NCBI GenBank assembly: GCA_937937585.1
Contig: CALDCB010000008.1
Location: 352,538-416,537 of the forward strand
From: an uncultured Coriobacteriaceae bacterium
GTDB taxonomy: Bacteria; Actinomycetota; Coriobacteriia; Coriobacteriales; Eggerthellaceae
Reading direction: 5' to 3'
DNA length: 64,000 nt
Position numbers and translations under genes: made by a program. Shown in pieces: positions 16,198 to 25,340 of this stretch (position 1 is the first letter of the stretch; the number at the start of each line of letters is the position of its first letter). The notes beneath the pieces are model-generated. The model saw only the letters and a list, made by a program, of their open reading frames with translations, searched no databases and had not been told where the DNA came from.

Positions 16198-16695
16198 CTA
16201 AACCAGCAGCTCGTAGAAGGACATGTCGCGGTAAGCCCCATGTTTGAAGGCGATCTCCCTCATGGAGCCACAATACTCGAAGCCGAACTTCTCGTGCAGG
16301 GCGATGCTTGCCTGGTTGCCCTCGGTGATGACCGAGATCACCGCATGCGTGTCCTGGTTCGCGCGCGCTTCGTCAATGATGGCGACCATCAGCTTTCCAC
16401 CAATCCCCTGACCCCTGTGATCAGGGGAGATGTAAATCGATAGCTCAACAGCAGGCGCATACCCGCCCTTGCTGCGAAACGCCGACAGGCTTGCGTAACC
16501 GCACACGCCCTCCCCATCGTCAGCGACGATCAAAGGATGGTTGCCGCCAGGTTTGTTGTATTCCGCCATATGTTTGGCCCATGTTTCGGCGTCAGCCGGG
16601 TGAATGGCGAAATTGTTGCAAGCTGTTTCAACCTCGTAGTTGTAAATGGCTCGAATGGCCTCGAAATCGTCTTCCGTCGCTTTCCTGATCATCAT
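16198..16695 (-). CDS. GNAT N-acetyltransferase, phosphinothricin-acetyltransferase-like
   Basis: The protein is 165 residues from the ATG at 16695 (MMIRKATEDD); the frame is open for 22 more codons upstream but the family starts here. The acetyl-CoA-binding motif A is visible as ELSIYISPDHRGQGIGGKLM, and an N-terminal IRKATEDDFEAIRAIYNYEV pattern matches the Pat/Bar-like branch. Its substrate is unknown: relatives acetylate phosphinothricin, methionine sulfone or other small amines. It lies alone between two minus-strand genes. Confidence 0.85.
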   Translation of the reverse strand: MMIRKATEDDFEAIRAIYNYEVETACNNFAIHPADAETWAKHMAEYNKPGGNHPLIVADDGEGVCGYASLSAFRSKGGYAPAVELSIYISPDHRGQGIGGKLMVAIIDEARANQDTHAVISVITEGNQASIALHEKFGFEYCGSMREIAFKHGAYRDMSFYELLV

Positions 16696-16751
16696 TGGCG
16701 TATGTCTACTTCTTTCTTTTCGAACTTCATCTATGCGATCACATCGCAAAA

Positions 16752-16787
16752 CAAGGCGCACTGCAAGGGTGCCTGCAGCGCGCCTTG
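16752..16787 (-). terminator. Terminator after the acyl-CoA ligase
   Basis: CAAGGCGC.CTGCA pairs with TGCAG.GCGCCTTG on the minus strand (14-bp stem with one mismatch), followed by TTTTG. It lies 19 bases past the ligase stop. Confidence 0.82.
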
Positions 16788-16805
16788 CGATTCTTTCAGT
16801 GACAT

Positions 16806-18446
16806 TTAGTTGGTGCTCTCTTTTGCGACAAGCTTTGCCGAGCCATAGCGCTCGCGCAAAAGGGGCTTGTCGATCTTCCCGGTGGCGTTGCGCGGCACAT
16901 CGGCGAAGATGTACTTGCGCGGACGCTTATAGCGCGGCAGCTTCGCGCAGTAATCGCGCAGCTCATCCTCGGTGCACGTCACGCCGGGTTTCAGTTCGAC
17001 CACGGCGCACGCGATCTCACCCAAACGGTTGTCGGGCAAGCCGATGACCGCCACGTCCTTCACCGCGTCGTTGGCGTGTATGAAGTCCTCGATCTGGACC
17101 GGGTACAAGTTCTCGCCGCCGGTGATGATGACATCCTTCTTGCGATCGACCAGCCAGATGAAGCCGTCGGCGTCGATCTCGGCCATGTCGCCGGTGTACA
17201 ACCAGCCATCACGCAAGACATCGGCCGTGGCCTCGGGGTTCTTGTAGTAGCACTCCATAAGGCCGCTGCCGCGCAGGCAAAGCTCGCCCACGTTGCCATC
17301 GCCGGGCGAGACAGGCGTGCCGTCACCCATGCGGACCTCGGCTTCCCAGCCGTAGCCGGGAACGCCGATGGCGCCCACGTGATCGGCGTTCTCGACGCCC
17401 AAGTGAACGCTACCGGGCCCGATGCCCTCAGACAAGCCGTAGTTGGTGTCGTACTGATGGTGCGGGAAGTACTTGTGCCAGCGCTTGATCAGGCTGGGCG
17501 GAACGGGCTGCGCGCCAATATGCATCAAGCGCCACTGCGACAGCTGATAGTCCGACAGCTTCACGGTGCCGTCTTCGATGGCGTCCAGGATGTCCTGCGC
17601 CCACGGAACCAGCAGCCACACAATAGAGCAGCCCTCTTCAGACACGGTGCGCAAAATCCAATCAGGGCGCACGCCGCGCAAGATGACGGCCTTGCTACCC
17701 ACGGTCAGGCTGCCCAGCCAGTGCATCTTCGCGCCAACATGGTACAGCGGCGGAATGCACAGGAAATTGTCCTCGTGGGTTTGGCTATGATGCTTCTGCT
17801 CGGTGATTGCCGCGCGCATCAGGCTACGATGCTTGTGGAGAATGGCCTTCGGGAAGCCGGTCGTTCCACTGGAGAAATAGATGGCGCCCAGATCATCGTC
17901 GTCGATGACGATACCGGGGTCTTCCGCGGTGAAATGACCCACGCGAAGGTTGTAGCTGTCGGCGAACGAAGGGCAGTCCTCACCCACAAAATACAGGTGC
18001 TTGACCTGGGGAATGCGGTCGACGATCTCTTCGATGCGGCCAATGAATTCTGGGCCGAAGATAAGCACCTCGACATCGGCAAGCTCGAGGCAGTACTTGA
18101 TCTCGTCGGCGGTGTAGCGATAGTTCATGGGAACCGCGATGGCGCCCGACTTCAGCACGCCGAAGTAAACCGGAAGCCACTCAAGGCAGTTCATCATCAG
18201 GATGCCCACCTTGCTTTCACGTTTCACGCCGGCATCAAGCAGCAAATGCGCGAAACGGTTGGCACGGTCGTTGAACACCTTCCACGTCATCTCGCGGCGA
18301 TAGCGCTGCGTAGGGTTGGTCTCGACCAGCTCGTACTCGCGCCACGTCTTGCCACGACGATCGCGGATCTCGGGGTTCACCTCGACCAACGCGACCTCTT
18401 CGGGCCACTGACGGGCATTCTGCTCTAGGTATTCGGTTACAGGCAT
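16806..18446 (-). CDS. AMP-dependent acyl-CoA ligase
   Basis: This 546-residue adenylate-forming enzyme of the fatty-acid/bile-acid/carnitine CoA-ligase type converts a carboxylic acid, ATP and CoA to an acyl-CoA. The P-loop-like motif YFSSGTTGFPKA, the NYGLSEG motif, the YTGDMAEIDADGFIW motif and the C-terminal catalytic-lysine motif NATGKIDKPLL are intact. The substrate cannot be predicted; aliphatic or steroid acids are plausible for a gut anaerobe. Near the N-terminus (about residues 22-61) a segment of roughly 20 residues is duplicated imperfectly in tandem (VNPEIRDRRGKTW / TNPTQRYRREMTW). The gene appears monocistronic with a clear terminator. Confidence 0.92.
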   Translation of the reverse strand: MPVTEYLEQNARQWPEEVALVEVNPEIRDRRGKTWREYELVETNPTQRYRREMTWKVFNDRANRFAHLLLDAGVKRESKVGILMMNCLEWLPVYFGVLKSGAIAVPMNYRYTADEIKYCLELADVEVLIFGPEFIGRIEEIVDRIPQVKHLYFVGEDCPSFADSYNLRVGHFTAEDPGIVIDDDDLGAIYFSSGTTGFPKAILHKHRSLMRAAITEQKHHSQTHEDNFLCIPPLYHVGAKMHWLGSLTVGSKAVILRGVRPDWILRTVSEEGCSIVWLLVPWAQDILDAIEDGTVKLSDYQLSQWRLMHIGAQPVPPSLIKRWHKYFPHHQYDTNYGLSEGIGPGSVHLGVENADHVGAIGVPGYGWEAEVRMGDGTPVSPGDGNVGELCLRGSGLMECYYKNPEATADVLRDGWLYTGDMAEIDADGFIWLVDRKKDVIITGGENLYPVQIEDFIHANDAVKDVAVIGLPDNRLGEIACAVVELKPGVTCTEDELRDYCAKLPRYKRPRKYIFADVPRNATGKIDKPLLRERYGSAKLVAKESTN

Positions 18447-18633
18447 GATCAGGCCTCGCTAACTTGAACTGACGCGGTTGCTGCAGCAAACCGCGCGAGA
18501 ATGATACCGCAAGAACGATACTGTTCGGCAACTACGCTGTCGGTTTTCTCGACAGACTCTTCCACGACTTCAACGGGAAACTAAGTTGACCGGAATCGCC
18601 AAGGCAAAACGCCGACCGCACGAAACGCAACGT

Positions 18634-19023
18634 TTACTTACCACCGTCCAGGAAGATCTTTCGCGTGACGAAATTCCAAACCATGACAACCGCCGTGGCG
18701 AAAATCTTGACTAACAAGTAGCTGATGCCGAAGAAGTCGACGCCCACCCACATCAAAGCGTCGTTGATGAGAAGGCCGATGACGGAAAGCACGACGAAGA
18801 TGATGAACTCGCGCCTGCGACTGAGCCCCTCTTTGTGGGTGAACACGTAGCGCATCGAAGCGACGTAGTTGAAGATAACCGACACCGTGAACGAGATCGT
18901 TGCACTGATCAGGTAATTCACGCTGAAAAGCTCGGTGAGCAGCACCATCAGGCCATAGTCGATGACGAAGGCGATGACGCCGACGACGCCGAACTTCGCA
19001 AACTGGGCTATCAACTGCTTCAC
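18634..19023 (-). CDS. GtrA-family membrane protein
   Basis: This 129-residue protein has four predicted membrane helices and the GtrA pattern (FAKFGVVGVIAFVIDYG; ISFTVSVIFNYVASMRYVF; FVTRKIFL). The start is GTG at 19023 with AAGGAG seven bases upstream. GtrA proteins are thought to help move lipid-linked sugars across the membrane during wall or polysaccharide glycosylation. No glycosyltransferase is adjacent; the nearest is at 57.7 kb. Confidence 0.92.
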   Translation of the reverse strand: MKQLIAQFAKFGVVGVIAFVIDYGLMVLLTELFSVNYLISATISFTVSVIFNYVASMRYVFTHKEGLSRRREFIIFVVLSVIGLLINDALMWVGVDFFGISYLLVKIFATAVVMVWNFVTRKIFLDGGK

Positions 19024-19098
19024 GTTCGCTCCTTGAACGAGAGGGATGCACGAAAGATGCGGCGCGATTCGAAAGCGCCATTACTGAAGAATAGCAAA

Positions 19099-19123
19099 GG
19101 AGCCGCCCCTTAAGGACGGCTCC
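19099..19123 (-). terminator. Terminator after the NCS1 permease
   Basis: GGAGCCGCCCCTT pairs with AAGGACGGCTCC (one mismatch), with a CTTT run after it on the minus strand. It is located between gtrA and the permease. Confidence 0.65.
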
Positions 19124-19186
19124 GAAACGACACTATGAAGCAACCATCTTACCTGCAGGCTGCAAGGGTGCGCGGGCGAACGCGAT

Positions 19187-19270
19187 GCACGGGTTGCGCA
19201 CCTTGCGGTCCGCATGGGCTCGCGCGCCGCACGGGTTGTGCACCTTGCGGCCTGTGTGGGCTTGCGAACC
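19187..19270. repeat. Two tandem 42-bp imperfect repeats
   Basis: Copies at 19187-19228 and 19229-19270 share GCACGGGTTG.GCACCTTGCGG and TGGGCT, differing at about eight positions. They lie just beyond the permease stop and before its terminator. No open reading frame of interest uses them. Confidence 0.7.
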
Positions 19271-19283
19271 GCTGCCGAGCCCC

Positions 19284-20720
19284 TTACACAATCTCGAGAT
19301 CTTCGCGGTCGCGCAGCATCATGGCACGCCAACCGGGAACAAGCGAAGCCAGCCAGTAAAGCAGGCCACCCATGATGGCCGTGAAGCCCGAGCCGGTGGT
19401 GAAGCAGAACAGCGAGCTTTGAATGTCTCCCGTGATGGGGTTGTACACGAACAGCAGAGCGATGACCAACGTGACGGCGATGACGCCGATGCCAATCCAG
19501 TTGAAGCCACCCTTGAAGTCATACGCAGTGTGGCCTTCGCGATGGTACAGCGACTTCAGCGAGAACTTGCGTTTACGCAGAATGATGTAGTCGACGAACA
19601 TGATGCCGATGATCGGGCCCTGGATGTACGCCGCGATCGAGATGAACTGGCCGAAGTTGGCGGTCACTTCGCCCGTCAGCGTCAGGATGCTGACGTAAAT
19701 GCAGGAAAGCAGAACCAGGATCTTGTAGTCGACCTTCGGCCATGCGGCCTTCAAAACCATGTCGTTCACGTAGCCGCCAACAGCCTGCGTGCCGATGTTG
19801 GCGAACGCAACCAGCATCAGCGAAAGCAGCGCGATGTTGGGACCAAGGGTTGCCAGCATGACGGTCGGGTCGCTTTCGTAAACGCCCGTGGTGATGTACA
19901 TGACGATGGCCATAACAGCGCCGATGAACACGAAGAACGGCGCGACGATGGCATAGCCGGCGAACGTTCCCCAGTAGCCGCCGCGCTCGGTGTGGGAAAG
20001 ACGCGGCAGGACGATTGCCTGCGTGGACCAGCTGAACGAGAAGGCGACCATGCCCTCGGCTGCAAGCGCATAAGCCTGCATGCGGTCGACTCCCATGTCG
20101 GTAAGGTCGGGCTTGTAGGCCACGATCTGGTCGATCGGCACGATGGTGAAGCACATGATGAACACAATGACGCCGATGGCCAAAAGCAAGGTGACCAGAA
20201 TGCGCGAAGTCCATTTAATGGCAGACGGGCCTGCGATGGCGATCAAAGATCCCAGCACAACGCTGATGACGCTGATGACGTTCACCCATTGATCGGGAAT
20301 CAAGATCCCGTACCCGGCGCAGATCTGCGCGATGGACGAACCGAACATGTTGGCCGCAACCGCGTACCAGAACCAGTTTCCTAAGATAACCGCTGTCGCG
20401 AACACCTTCACGCCGCTGTCGCCCAGCACCGCACGCAAGTAAACCCACAGGTCAACGCCGTAGCGCACCGCGAAAATGACAGGCAGCGACTCGATGATCA
20501 GGAACAATCCGCCCATGGCGAACGTGATGATCAACGACTGCCAGAAACTGGTATAGCTGGCGGTAAGAGCGCCCTGCGAATAGCACCACGTGGCGATTGC
20601 GAAGCCGCTGGTTACCAGCAAGGTGTCCCAAAAGCTGTACGTGCGCTCGCCCTTCTTGACGGGCACCAGGCCGAAAATAGTCTCTTGCTTAACGTAGTCT
20701 TGCATCGATTGTTTTGCCAT
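19284..20720 (-). CDS. NCS1-family cytosine/purine permease
   Basis: This 478-residue membrane transporter has about twelve helices and resembles CodB/PurP-type nucleobase:cation symporters, for example in WCYSQGALTA, NWFWYAVAANMFG and the helix around IGIMFVDYIILRKRKFS. It would import cytosine, a purine, allantoin or a related compound; the substrate is not predictable. The C-terminal region is long and hydrophobic. Its ribosome site (AGGAGGT) includes the stop codon of the upstream 58-residue gene, which indicates coupled translation. Confidence 0.88.
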   Translation of the reverse strand: MAKQSMQDYVKQETIFGLVPVKKGERTYSFWDTLLVTSGFAIATWCYSQGALTASYTSFWQSLIITFAMGGLFLIIESLPVIFAVRYGVDLWVYLRAVLGDSGVKVFATAVILGNWFWYAVAANMFGSSIAQICAGYGILIPDQWVNVISVISVVLGSLIAIAGPSAIKWTSRILVTLLLAIGVIVFIMCFTIVPIDQIVAYKPDLTDMGVDRMQAYALAAEGMVAFSFSWSTQAIVLPRLSHTERGGYWGTFAGYAIVAPFFVFIGAVMAIVMYITTGVYESDPTVMLATLGPNIALLSLMLVAFANIGTQAVGGYVNDMVLKAAWPKVDYKILVLLSCIYVSILTLTGEVTANFGQFISIAAYIQGPIIGIMFVDYIILRKRKFSLKSLYHREGHTAYDFKGGFNWIGIGVIAVTLVIALLFVYNPITGDIQSSLFCFTTGSGFTAIMGGLLYWLASLVPGWRAMMLRDREDLEIV

Positions 20721-20730
20721 TGGTTACCTC

Positions 20731-20907
20731 CTACAGAAACTCGCCGATAACCAACAGGGCAACGCTCACGATGGGGATGGCGATGATAAGCGCCCAATCA
20801 ACTTTGTTAAGCGCCTTGGGGAACTGGTAGCCCGGCTCCTCCATCAGCGCCAAGCGCTCGTTGATCTCAGCATCAAGCTCGCGCTCGAAGTCGTCGTTTT
20901 GCGACAT
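20731..20907 (-). CDS. 58-residue membrane protein coupled to the NCS1 permease
   Basis: This small gene starts MSQNDDFERELD, has an acidic N-terminal half with a central EEPGYQFPKALNKVDW segment, and ends with one hydrophobic helix (about residues 38-56). A ribosome site AAGAGGT precedes it and a good promoter lies about 60 bases upstream. The TAG stop forms part of the permease's Shine-Dalgarno sequence. The layout (cytoplasmic acidic head, single helix, transporter immediately downstream) suggests a small subunit or regulator of the permease. I do not recognise a named family. Confidence 0.82.
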   Translation of the reverse strand: MSQNDDFERELDAEINERLALMEEPGYQFPKALNKVDWALIIAIPIVSVALLVIGEFL

Positions 20908-20964
20908 CTGAACCTCTTCTTCTTGTTCTACGTCCGAGTGCCCAAACGTCTCGGAACGTTCACG

Positions 20965-20993
20965 ATTATGTTGGCTCCGATGAATTTGAACAA
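20965..20993 (-). promoter_or_regulatory. Promoter of the small-protein/NCS1 operon
   Basis: TTGTTC (20988-20993) and CATAAT (20965-20970) are spaced 17 bases apart on the minus strand. The start would be near 20958, about 50 bases before the small gene. Confidence 0.6.
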
Positions 20994-21058
20994 GACTTTT
21001 GTAAGAATGTGTTCATAAGATTGTAAAAATCCACAAGACTGAACGCACCAAGAAAAAA

Positions 21059-21087
21059 TCCGGGCTCGACGACCGCCGAACCCGGAC
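21059..21087 (-). terminator. Terminator after the GH25 gene
   Basis: TCCGGGCTCG (21059-21068) pairs with CGAACCCGGA (21078-21087); on the minus strand six U residues follow (21053-21058). Confidence 0.88.
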
Positions 21088-21131
21088 CTTCGATGACACG
21101 CCTGATGGCAAAGCCGTTGCGAAACGACCCG

Positions 21132-22286
21132 TTACGATTTCTTGGCAGCCTGATATGCCTGGGTCAGATCGATGTTCATATCGACCGCCGCATTGATTCC
21201 CGCAACCGAACCGTTGTTGGAATACTGCCAGATAGTGAAGTCGTGCTTGATGGACGGAACAGGCATGCCGTATTCCGCATACCAAATGTCGTAACTGGAA
21301 AGACTGCTCAGCGAATAGCGCGAAAGATCGGTGCTGTTGCCGTAGACCATCGCGGTGTAGCCCGCCTGCTCGACGCGCGCACAGAAGGCCTTAGCGCATG
21401 CGGTCATCTCATCCCTGGAAAGCCCACCCGTGCGCGACTTGCCGGCACCCGCCGCCACTTCCTCGCAGTCATAGACAATGGGGTACTGCAACTGACGGCC
21501 CGCAAGCTTCTCAAGAACGAAATCGGCCTCTTCCTGCGCCTCGGCTACCGTGGTTGCCTGCGAGAAGAAGTACACGCCGGTATCAAGGCCGACGTACTGG
21601 GCACTGTCGATGTTCTCCTCGAAGTAATCGTCAAGGAAAATGCCGCCGGTCGAGGTGCCGCGGTAGCCAACGCGGATAACCGCGAAATCGATTCCGTCAC
21701 GGGCAACCTGGAACCAATCGATCTCGCCCTGGTTCTCGGATACGTCGATCCCCAAACGCGACAGCACCTTGCCATCCTGCTTGTAAACGTAGCGGCCGTC
21801 GGATCGATCGAGGTTGGACCACGTGTACGGGCTTTGATAAGCCGCTTCCTTTTGTTCCTCGGTAAGAGGACCCTGGTCGCCCGACCCAGCGAAACCGCCG
21901 GTCAGGAAAAGACGCATGCCGAAGTACCCGACAAGAAGAAGAGCCACTGCCGCGCACAGGCTGATCAGGATCTTCGGAAGCCGGCTGAGGAAAGACGGCT
22001 TCGGCTGAACGTGGCTGGGCATGGAAGCCTGACCGTGCATGGGCGCGCGACCTTGCGGATGAGGACGCCCGCCTTGCTGGAGATAGCCGCCCGCTTGGGC
22101 GCGAGGGCGCGGGGCGCGGCTGGCCTGAGGGTTTCGGGATGCCGCAGGCTGAGCTCCGCGTGAAGCCGGGGAGCCATGCCTTCGTGGAGTTTGGTTTTGG
22201 GGCGAATACGAAACGCGCCCCGGCGCGCTTTGGTGCGCGCGGGGGCGTTGATTCGAAACGTTTGGCCGTTTATCGGAGCCGGTCAA
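21132..22286 (-). CDS. Membrane-anchored GH25 muramidase
   Basis: This is a 384-residue protein. Residues 1-95 are a cytoplasmic Arg/Pro/Gln/Ser-rich tail, about 100-125 is a membrane helix, and the catalytic GH25 domain covers roughly 165-384 on the outside. The N-acetylmuramidase motifs are GIDVSENQGEIDW, FAVIRVGYRG, GVYFFSQA and PIVYDCEEV, which carries the acidic pair; DIWYAEYG matches the C-terminal family motif. It would cleave the MurNAc-GlcNAc bond of peptidoglycan during wall growth. It follows a membrane protein of unknown function by eight bases and is closed by a terminator. Confidence 0.92.
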   Translation of the reverse strand: MTGSDKRPNVSNQRPRAHQSAPGRVSYSPQNQTPRRHGSPASRGAQPAASRNPQASRAPRPRAQAGGYLQQGGRPHPQGRAPMHGQASMPSHVQPKPSFLSRLPKILISLCAAVALLLVGYFGMRLFLTGGFAGSGDQGPLTEEQKEAAYQSPYTWSNLDRSDGRYVYKQDGKVLSRLGIDVSENQGEIDWFQVARDGIDFAVIRVGYRGTSTGGIFLDDYFEENIDSAQYVGLDTGVYFFSQATTVAEAQEEADFVLEKLAGRQLQYPIVYDCEEVAAGAGKSRTGGLSRDEMTACAKAFCARVEQAGYTAMVYGNSTDLSRYSLSSLSSYDIWYAEYGMPVPSIKHDFTIWQYSNNGSVAGINAAVDMNIDLTQAYQAAKKS

Positions 22287-22294
22287 GATGCTGA

Positions 22295-23011
22295 TTATTT
22301 CTGCTCGTCAGCCTTAGCGGCATCGGCCTGCTCGGCCTCGACCCTGACGGGCTGAGCCTTAGCGCCGTCGGCCTTGGCGGCGTCGGTCTGCTCCTGCTTG
22401 TCCTTCTTGCCACCGAAAACGCCCTTGATTCGCTGACCGACGGTCTTCTTCTCTTCAAGGGTGCCGTTCTCTTTAGCGGCGGCGTAGGCAACCTCGGCCT
22501 CTTTCCGCTGCTCGCGAAGCTCGGCGGCACGAGCCTTCTGCTCTTTACGGGCAGCCTTGCTCTTGCCGTGGACAACCTCGTTGGTGTAGCCCTTGCGAAG
22601 CTTGCGGATCTTGCTCATGTCGATATACAGAGCAAGGATGATCAGGACGTATGCGAAAAGCAGCAGGTACATGGACCAGTCGCCCCACGGTGCGGGAGCG
22701 CCGGAAAGCAGGAACGACAGGCCCGTGCAGACGACGGCGCCGATAAGGGCAGCCCAATACTGACGGCGCAGGCTGCGGTACTGGATGGTGGGCATGTTGC
22801 TGGAATCAACGCCCAACGCACGCGCCTTCTGCATTTCCTTTTCCTCGCGCTGGCGAGCTTCCTCGCGCTTCTGCTTCTTGGTTTTGGGTGCGGGTTCATT
22901 GGTAGTAGATGCAGCCTTGGACACCGGCTTCGCCATGGAAGCGCTTTTACGTGTCTTGCCCGCGCGCTCTTCGCTTTGATAGCGCTCGTTCATGGGGTTG
23001 CGTTGGGTCAT
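22295..23011 (-). CDS. Unknown membrane protein with charged coiled tails
   Basis: The protein is 238 residues from the ATG at 23011 (MTQRNPMNER), chosen because AAGGAG lies nine bases upstream; 41 further in-frame codons upstream lack a site. The N-terminal 110 residues are Lys/Glu/Arg-rich, then two hydrophobic segments (about 125-140 and 155-175), then an Ala/Lys/Glu-rich tail that looks coiled or disordered. No catalytic motif is visible and I do not recognise the family. It is in an operon with the GH25 muramidase and could position or regulate it; that is inference. Confidence 0.72.
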   Translation of the reverse strand: MTQRNPMNERYQSEERAGKTRKSASMAKPVSKAASTTNEPAPKTKKQKREEARQREEKEMQKARALGVDSSNMPTIQYRSLRRQYWAALIGAVVCTGLSFLLSGAPAPWGDWSMYLLLFAYVLIILALYIDMSKIRKLRKGYTNEVVHGKSKAARKEQKARAAELREQRKEAEVAYAAAKENGTLEEKKTVGQRIKGVFGGKKDKQEQTDAAKADGAKAQPVRVEAEQADAAKADEQK

Positions 23012-23156
23012 CTGCGGAGCTCCTTGATCGTGCATGCGCAGCGCTTCGCGTGGCTGCGTCGTGTTTTCAGCAAAATCTAATTCTAATACTTGACAACGGC
23101 AAGCGCTAGAAGATATTAGCGCATCCACAAGCATGCGAAACCAGCCCCGCGCAAGG

Positions 23157-25340
23157 CTAAATGACCTTCGACTCCTCGACCTTCTCGACGAACCAGTCGA
23201 CCAGCTTGATCATGGGGTTTCGCAGAACGAAGCCCAGCAGGATGAACGGGACGGTGAACAGCAGCAACGTGCCGATCTCGATCCAGAAATCGTTGTTGTA
23301 CATTCCGAACATCGCCGCGCGCATCGCGTTGACAACGTGGGTTACCGGCAGCCAGGCACTAACATCCTGGAAGAAATCGGGCAGGATCGCCAGCGGATAG
23401 CTTCCACCGCCGCCCGCAACCTGCAGGATCAGCAGGATGACCGCAATGGCCTTGCCCAAGTTCGCGAACGAAGCGACCAGTGTGTAGATGATGAATGCGA
23501 ACACGAGACCGGACACGATGAAGCACAGCAGGTACAGCCACGGGTTGTCCACCTGTACGCGCAAGAAGAACATGTTGCCAAGGCACAACACCGTGCTTTG
23601 CGCGATGGACATCAACGCGACGATGCCGAAACGACCCAGGAAGATTTGCGGGGGCTTCGGGTTGTCCAGCTCGCGAAGGATGCGCTCGGAAGGGTTCAGC
23701 GAGAATGTGACCATGATAAGCAGCGCGCCGATCCACAACGCAAGCGAGGTGTACAGCGGCGCCATGGCCGAGCCGAAGTTCTCGACCGGATAAAGCGCAT
23801 GGCGATCAAGCACAACCGGAGCGGAGATCGCATTTGCCAACGACGAGGTGTCACCCGAGAGGACGTTGTGCAGCGCCGTCTTGTCGCCCGTGGCCAACGC
23901 CTCAGCAATCGCATCGGAAAGCTCGGCGAGCTTCGCAGCAGAGCGATCGAGGTCGTCCGCCGCCGAATCAAGCTTGGCCTTCGCACTGTCCAAGCCCGAA
24001 GACACCGATCCTGCGGCACCCGTCAGATCGTCGCTCGCGTTGCCCAAAAGCGCGGCGCTACCGGAAACTTGCGAGCTCAAATCGGCAATGGTGGCGGAAA
24101 GATTGTCAAGCTGGGGCTTCAGGTTCTCGTCGTACTGGGCCTTCGCATCATCGACCGCCTGTTTCGCCTCGTCGATCTGTTTCTTGATCTGCTCACGCTG
24201 CTCTTGCTTGTCGCCCACGCCCGCAACCATGTTATCGGCGGACTGGTCGATGCCATCCGCGAGCGCGTTCATCAACGCCGCCGTGGAGCGCATCTGTAGG
24301 ATCATGGCTTCAACGGCAAGCTGACTGTCGTCAGGAAGGCTGCCCTTCATGGCGGCAAGCTGGTCGGCGATGTTGGAGTAATTGCCCGCTTGGCTGCGCA
24401 GGTTCGTGGCCGTCAGATGCAACGACGATGCGGTGTTTGCCGTGGTGGCGTCGGCCGAGTCGAAGGCTGCGTCAACGGCAGTCTGAACCGAGCCGAACGT
24501 CGACGAGCTGGTTTCCACCGCCTGCGACAGTGCGGCAGTTGCCGAGTCCATGGCCGAGATGATGCTCTCACCCGAGCCTTTCACCTGTTCCACCTGAGAT
24601 GACACCTCGGAAGCGGATGCCTTTGCCTGCGAAAGCAGGTCAGCAGAGCTGCTGACCAAATCACGCGATGAACCCAGGATGGACGAATACGCGCGCAGAA
24701 CCGACGAAGCACGCGTCATCTGATTGGACAGGATCTCGATGTGATCGTCAAGGTCGCCAATGGCGCCGTCAACGTCGTTCGTGTCGGCATAATTCAGAAG
24801 ATCCTGCGCAATCGCAAGCGCTGCATCGGACAGCGTCTCCATGAATACCTGGTTGACCTGGGACGACACCTGATCGGCACCCTGGTCGGTAACCTTCGGC
24901 GCAATGGCGTTCTTCTTCTCGTTCGAGTAATAGATGATCTGCGCATGCTGAACGTCATCGGAGTAGAACGTCATCATGTCGCGGCTGAAGCTTTCGGGGA
25001 TGACCACGGCAGCGTAGTACTTACCCGAACGTGCACCGTCGATAGCATCTTCCTCGGTTGTGACCACCCAGTTGATCTGGTCGTTCGCACGTAGCGCCGA
25101 CACCACCTGATCGCCGACGCTCACCTTGATGGGCACCAGATCGCTCTTGTACCCCTCGTCGGTGTTGGCAACGGCAACGGACAAGTTGCCCGTGTTCTCG
25201 AACACGTTCCAGCTGGCGATCATGTTGTACCACGAGAAAATGGACGGCAAGGCAATGATGCCCAGCACGCAAATGACGGTGACCACGTTTCCGCGCAGGC
25301 GTTTGAGATCGCCCTTGAACAGCTCCCATGCGTTCCTCAT
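23157..25340 (-). CDS. YhgE/Pip-family membrane protein (727 residues)
   Basis: The N-terminal helix (about 18-38) is followed by a long extracellular stalk, rich in Ser/Ala/Asp with repeated heptad-like patterns (about 190-480). A C-terminal ABC-2-type block of about five helices covers about 520-720. The N-terminal pattern WNVFENTGNLSVAVANTDEG is typical of YhgE/Pip proteins. Relatives are phage-infection proteins and EsaA-like components near type VII secretion systems, or lipid and small-molecule exporters. The start overlaps the stop of the neighbouring homologue by four bases (ATGA). No WXG100 substrates or EssC ATPase are seen here. Confidence 0.88.
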   Translation of the reverse strand: MRNAWELFKGDLKRLRGNVVTVICVLGIIALPSIFSWYNMIASWNVFENTGNLSVAVANTDEGYKSDLVPIKVSVGDQVVSALRANDQINWVVTTEEDAIDGARSGKYYAAVVIPESFSRDMMTFYSDDVQHAQIIYYSNEKKNAIAPKVTDQGADQVSSQVNQVFMETLSDAALAIAQDLLNYADTNDVDGAIGDLDDHIEILSNQMTRASSVLRAYSSILGSSRDLVSSSADLLSQAKASASEVSSQVEQVKGSGESIISAMDSATAALSQAVETSSSTFGSVQTAVDAAFDSADATTANTASSLHLTATNLRSQAGNYSNIADQLAAMKGSLPDDSQLAVEAMILQMRSTAALMNALADGIDQSADNMVAGVGDKQEQREQIKKQIDEAKQAVDDAKAQYDENLKPQLDNLSATIADLSSQVSGSAALLGNASDDLTGAAGSVSSGLDSAKAKLDSAADDLDRSAAKLAELSDAIAEALATGDKTALHNVLSGDTSSLANAISAPVVLDRHALYPVENFGSAMAPLYTSLALWIGALLIMVTFSLNPSERILRELDNPKPPQIFLGRFGIVALMSIAQSTVLCLGNMFFLRVQVDNPWLYLLCFIVSGLVFAFIIYTLVASFANLGKAIAVILLILQVAGGGGSYPLAILPDFFQDVSAWLPVTHVVNAMRAAMFGMYNNDFWIEIGTLLLFTVPFILLGFVLRNPMIKLVDWFVEKVEESKVI

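Noticed and set aside
19084..19335. Short ORFs over the 42-bp tandem repeats
   Set aside because: They overlap the permease end and its terminator and have no ribosome site.
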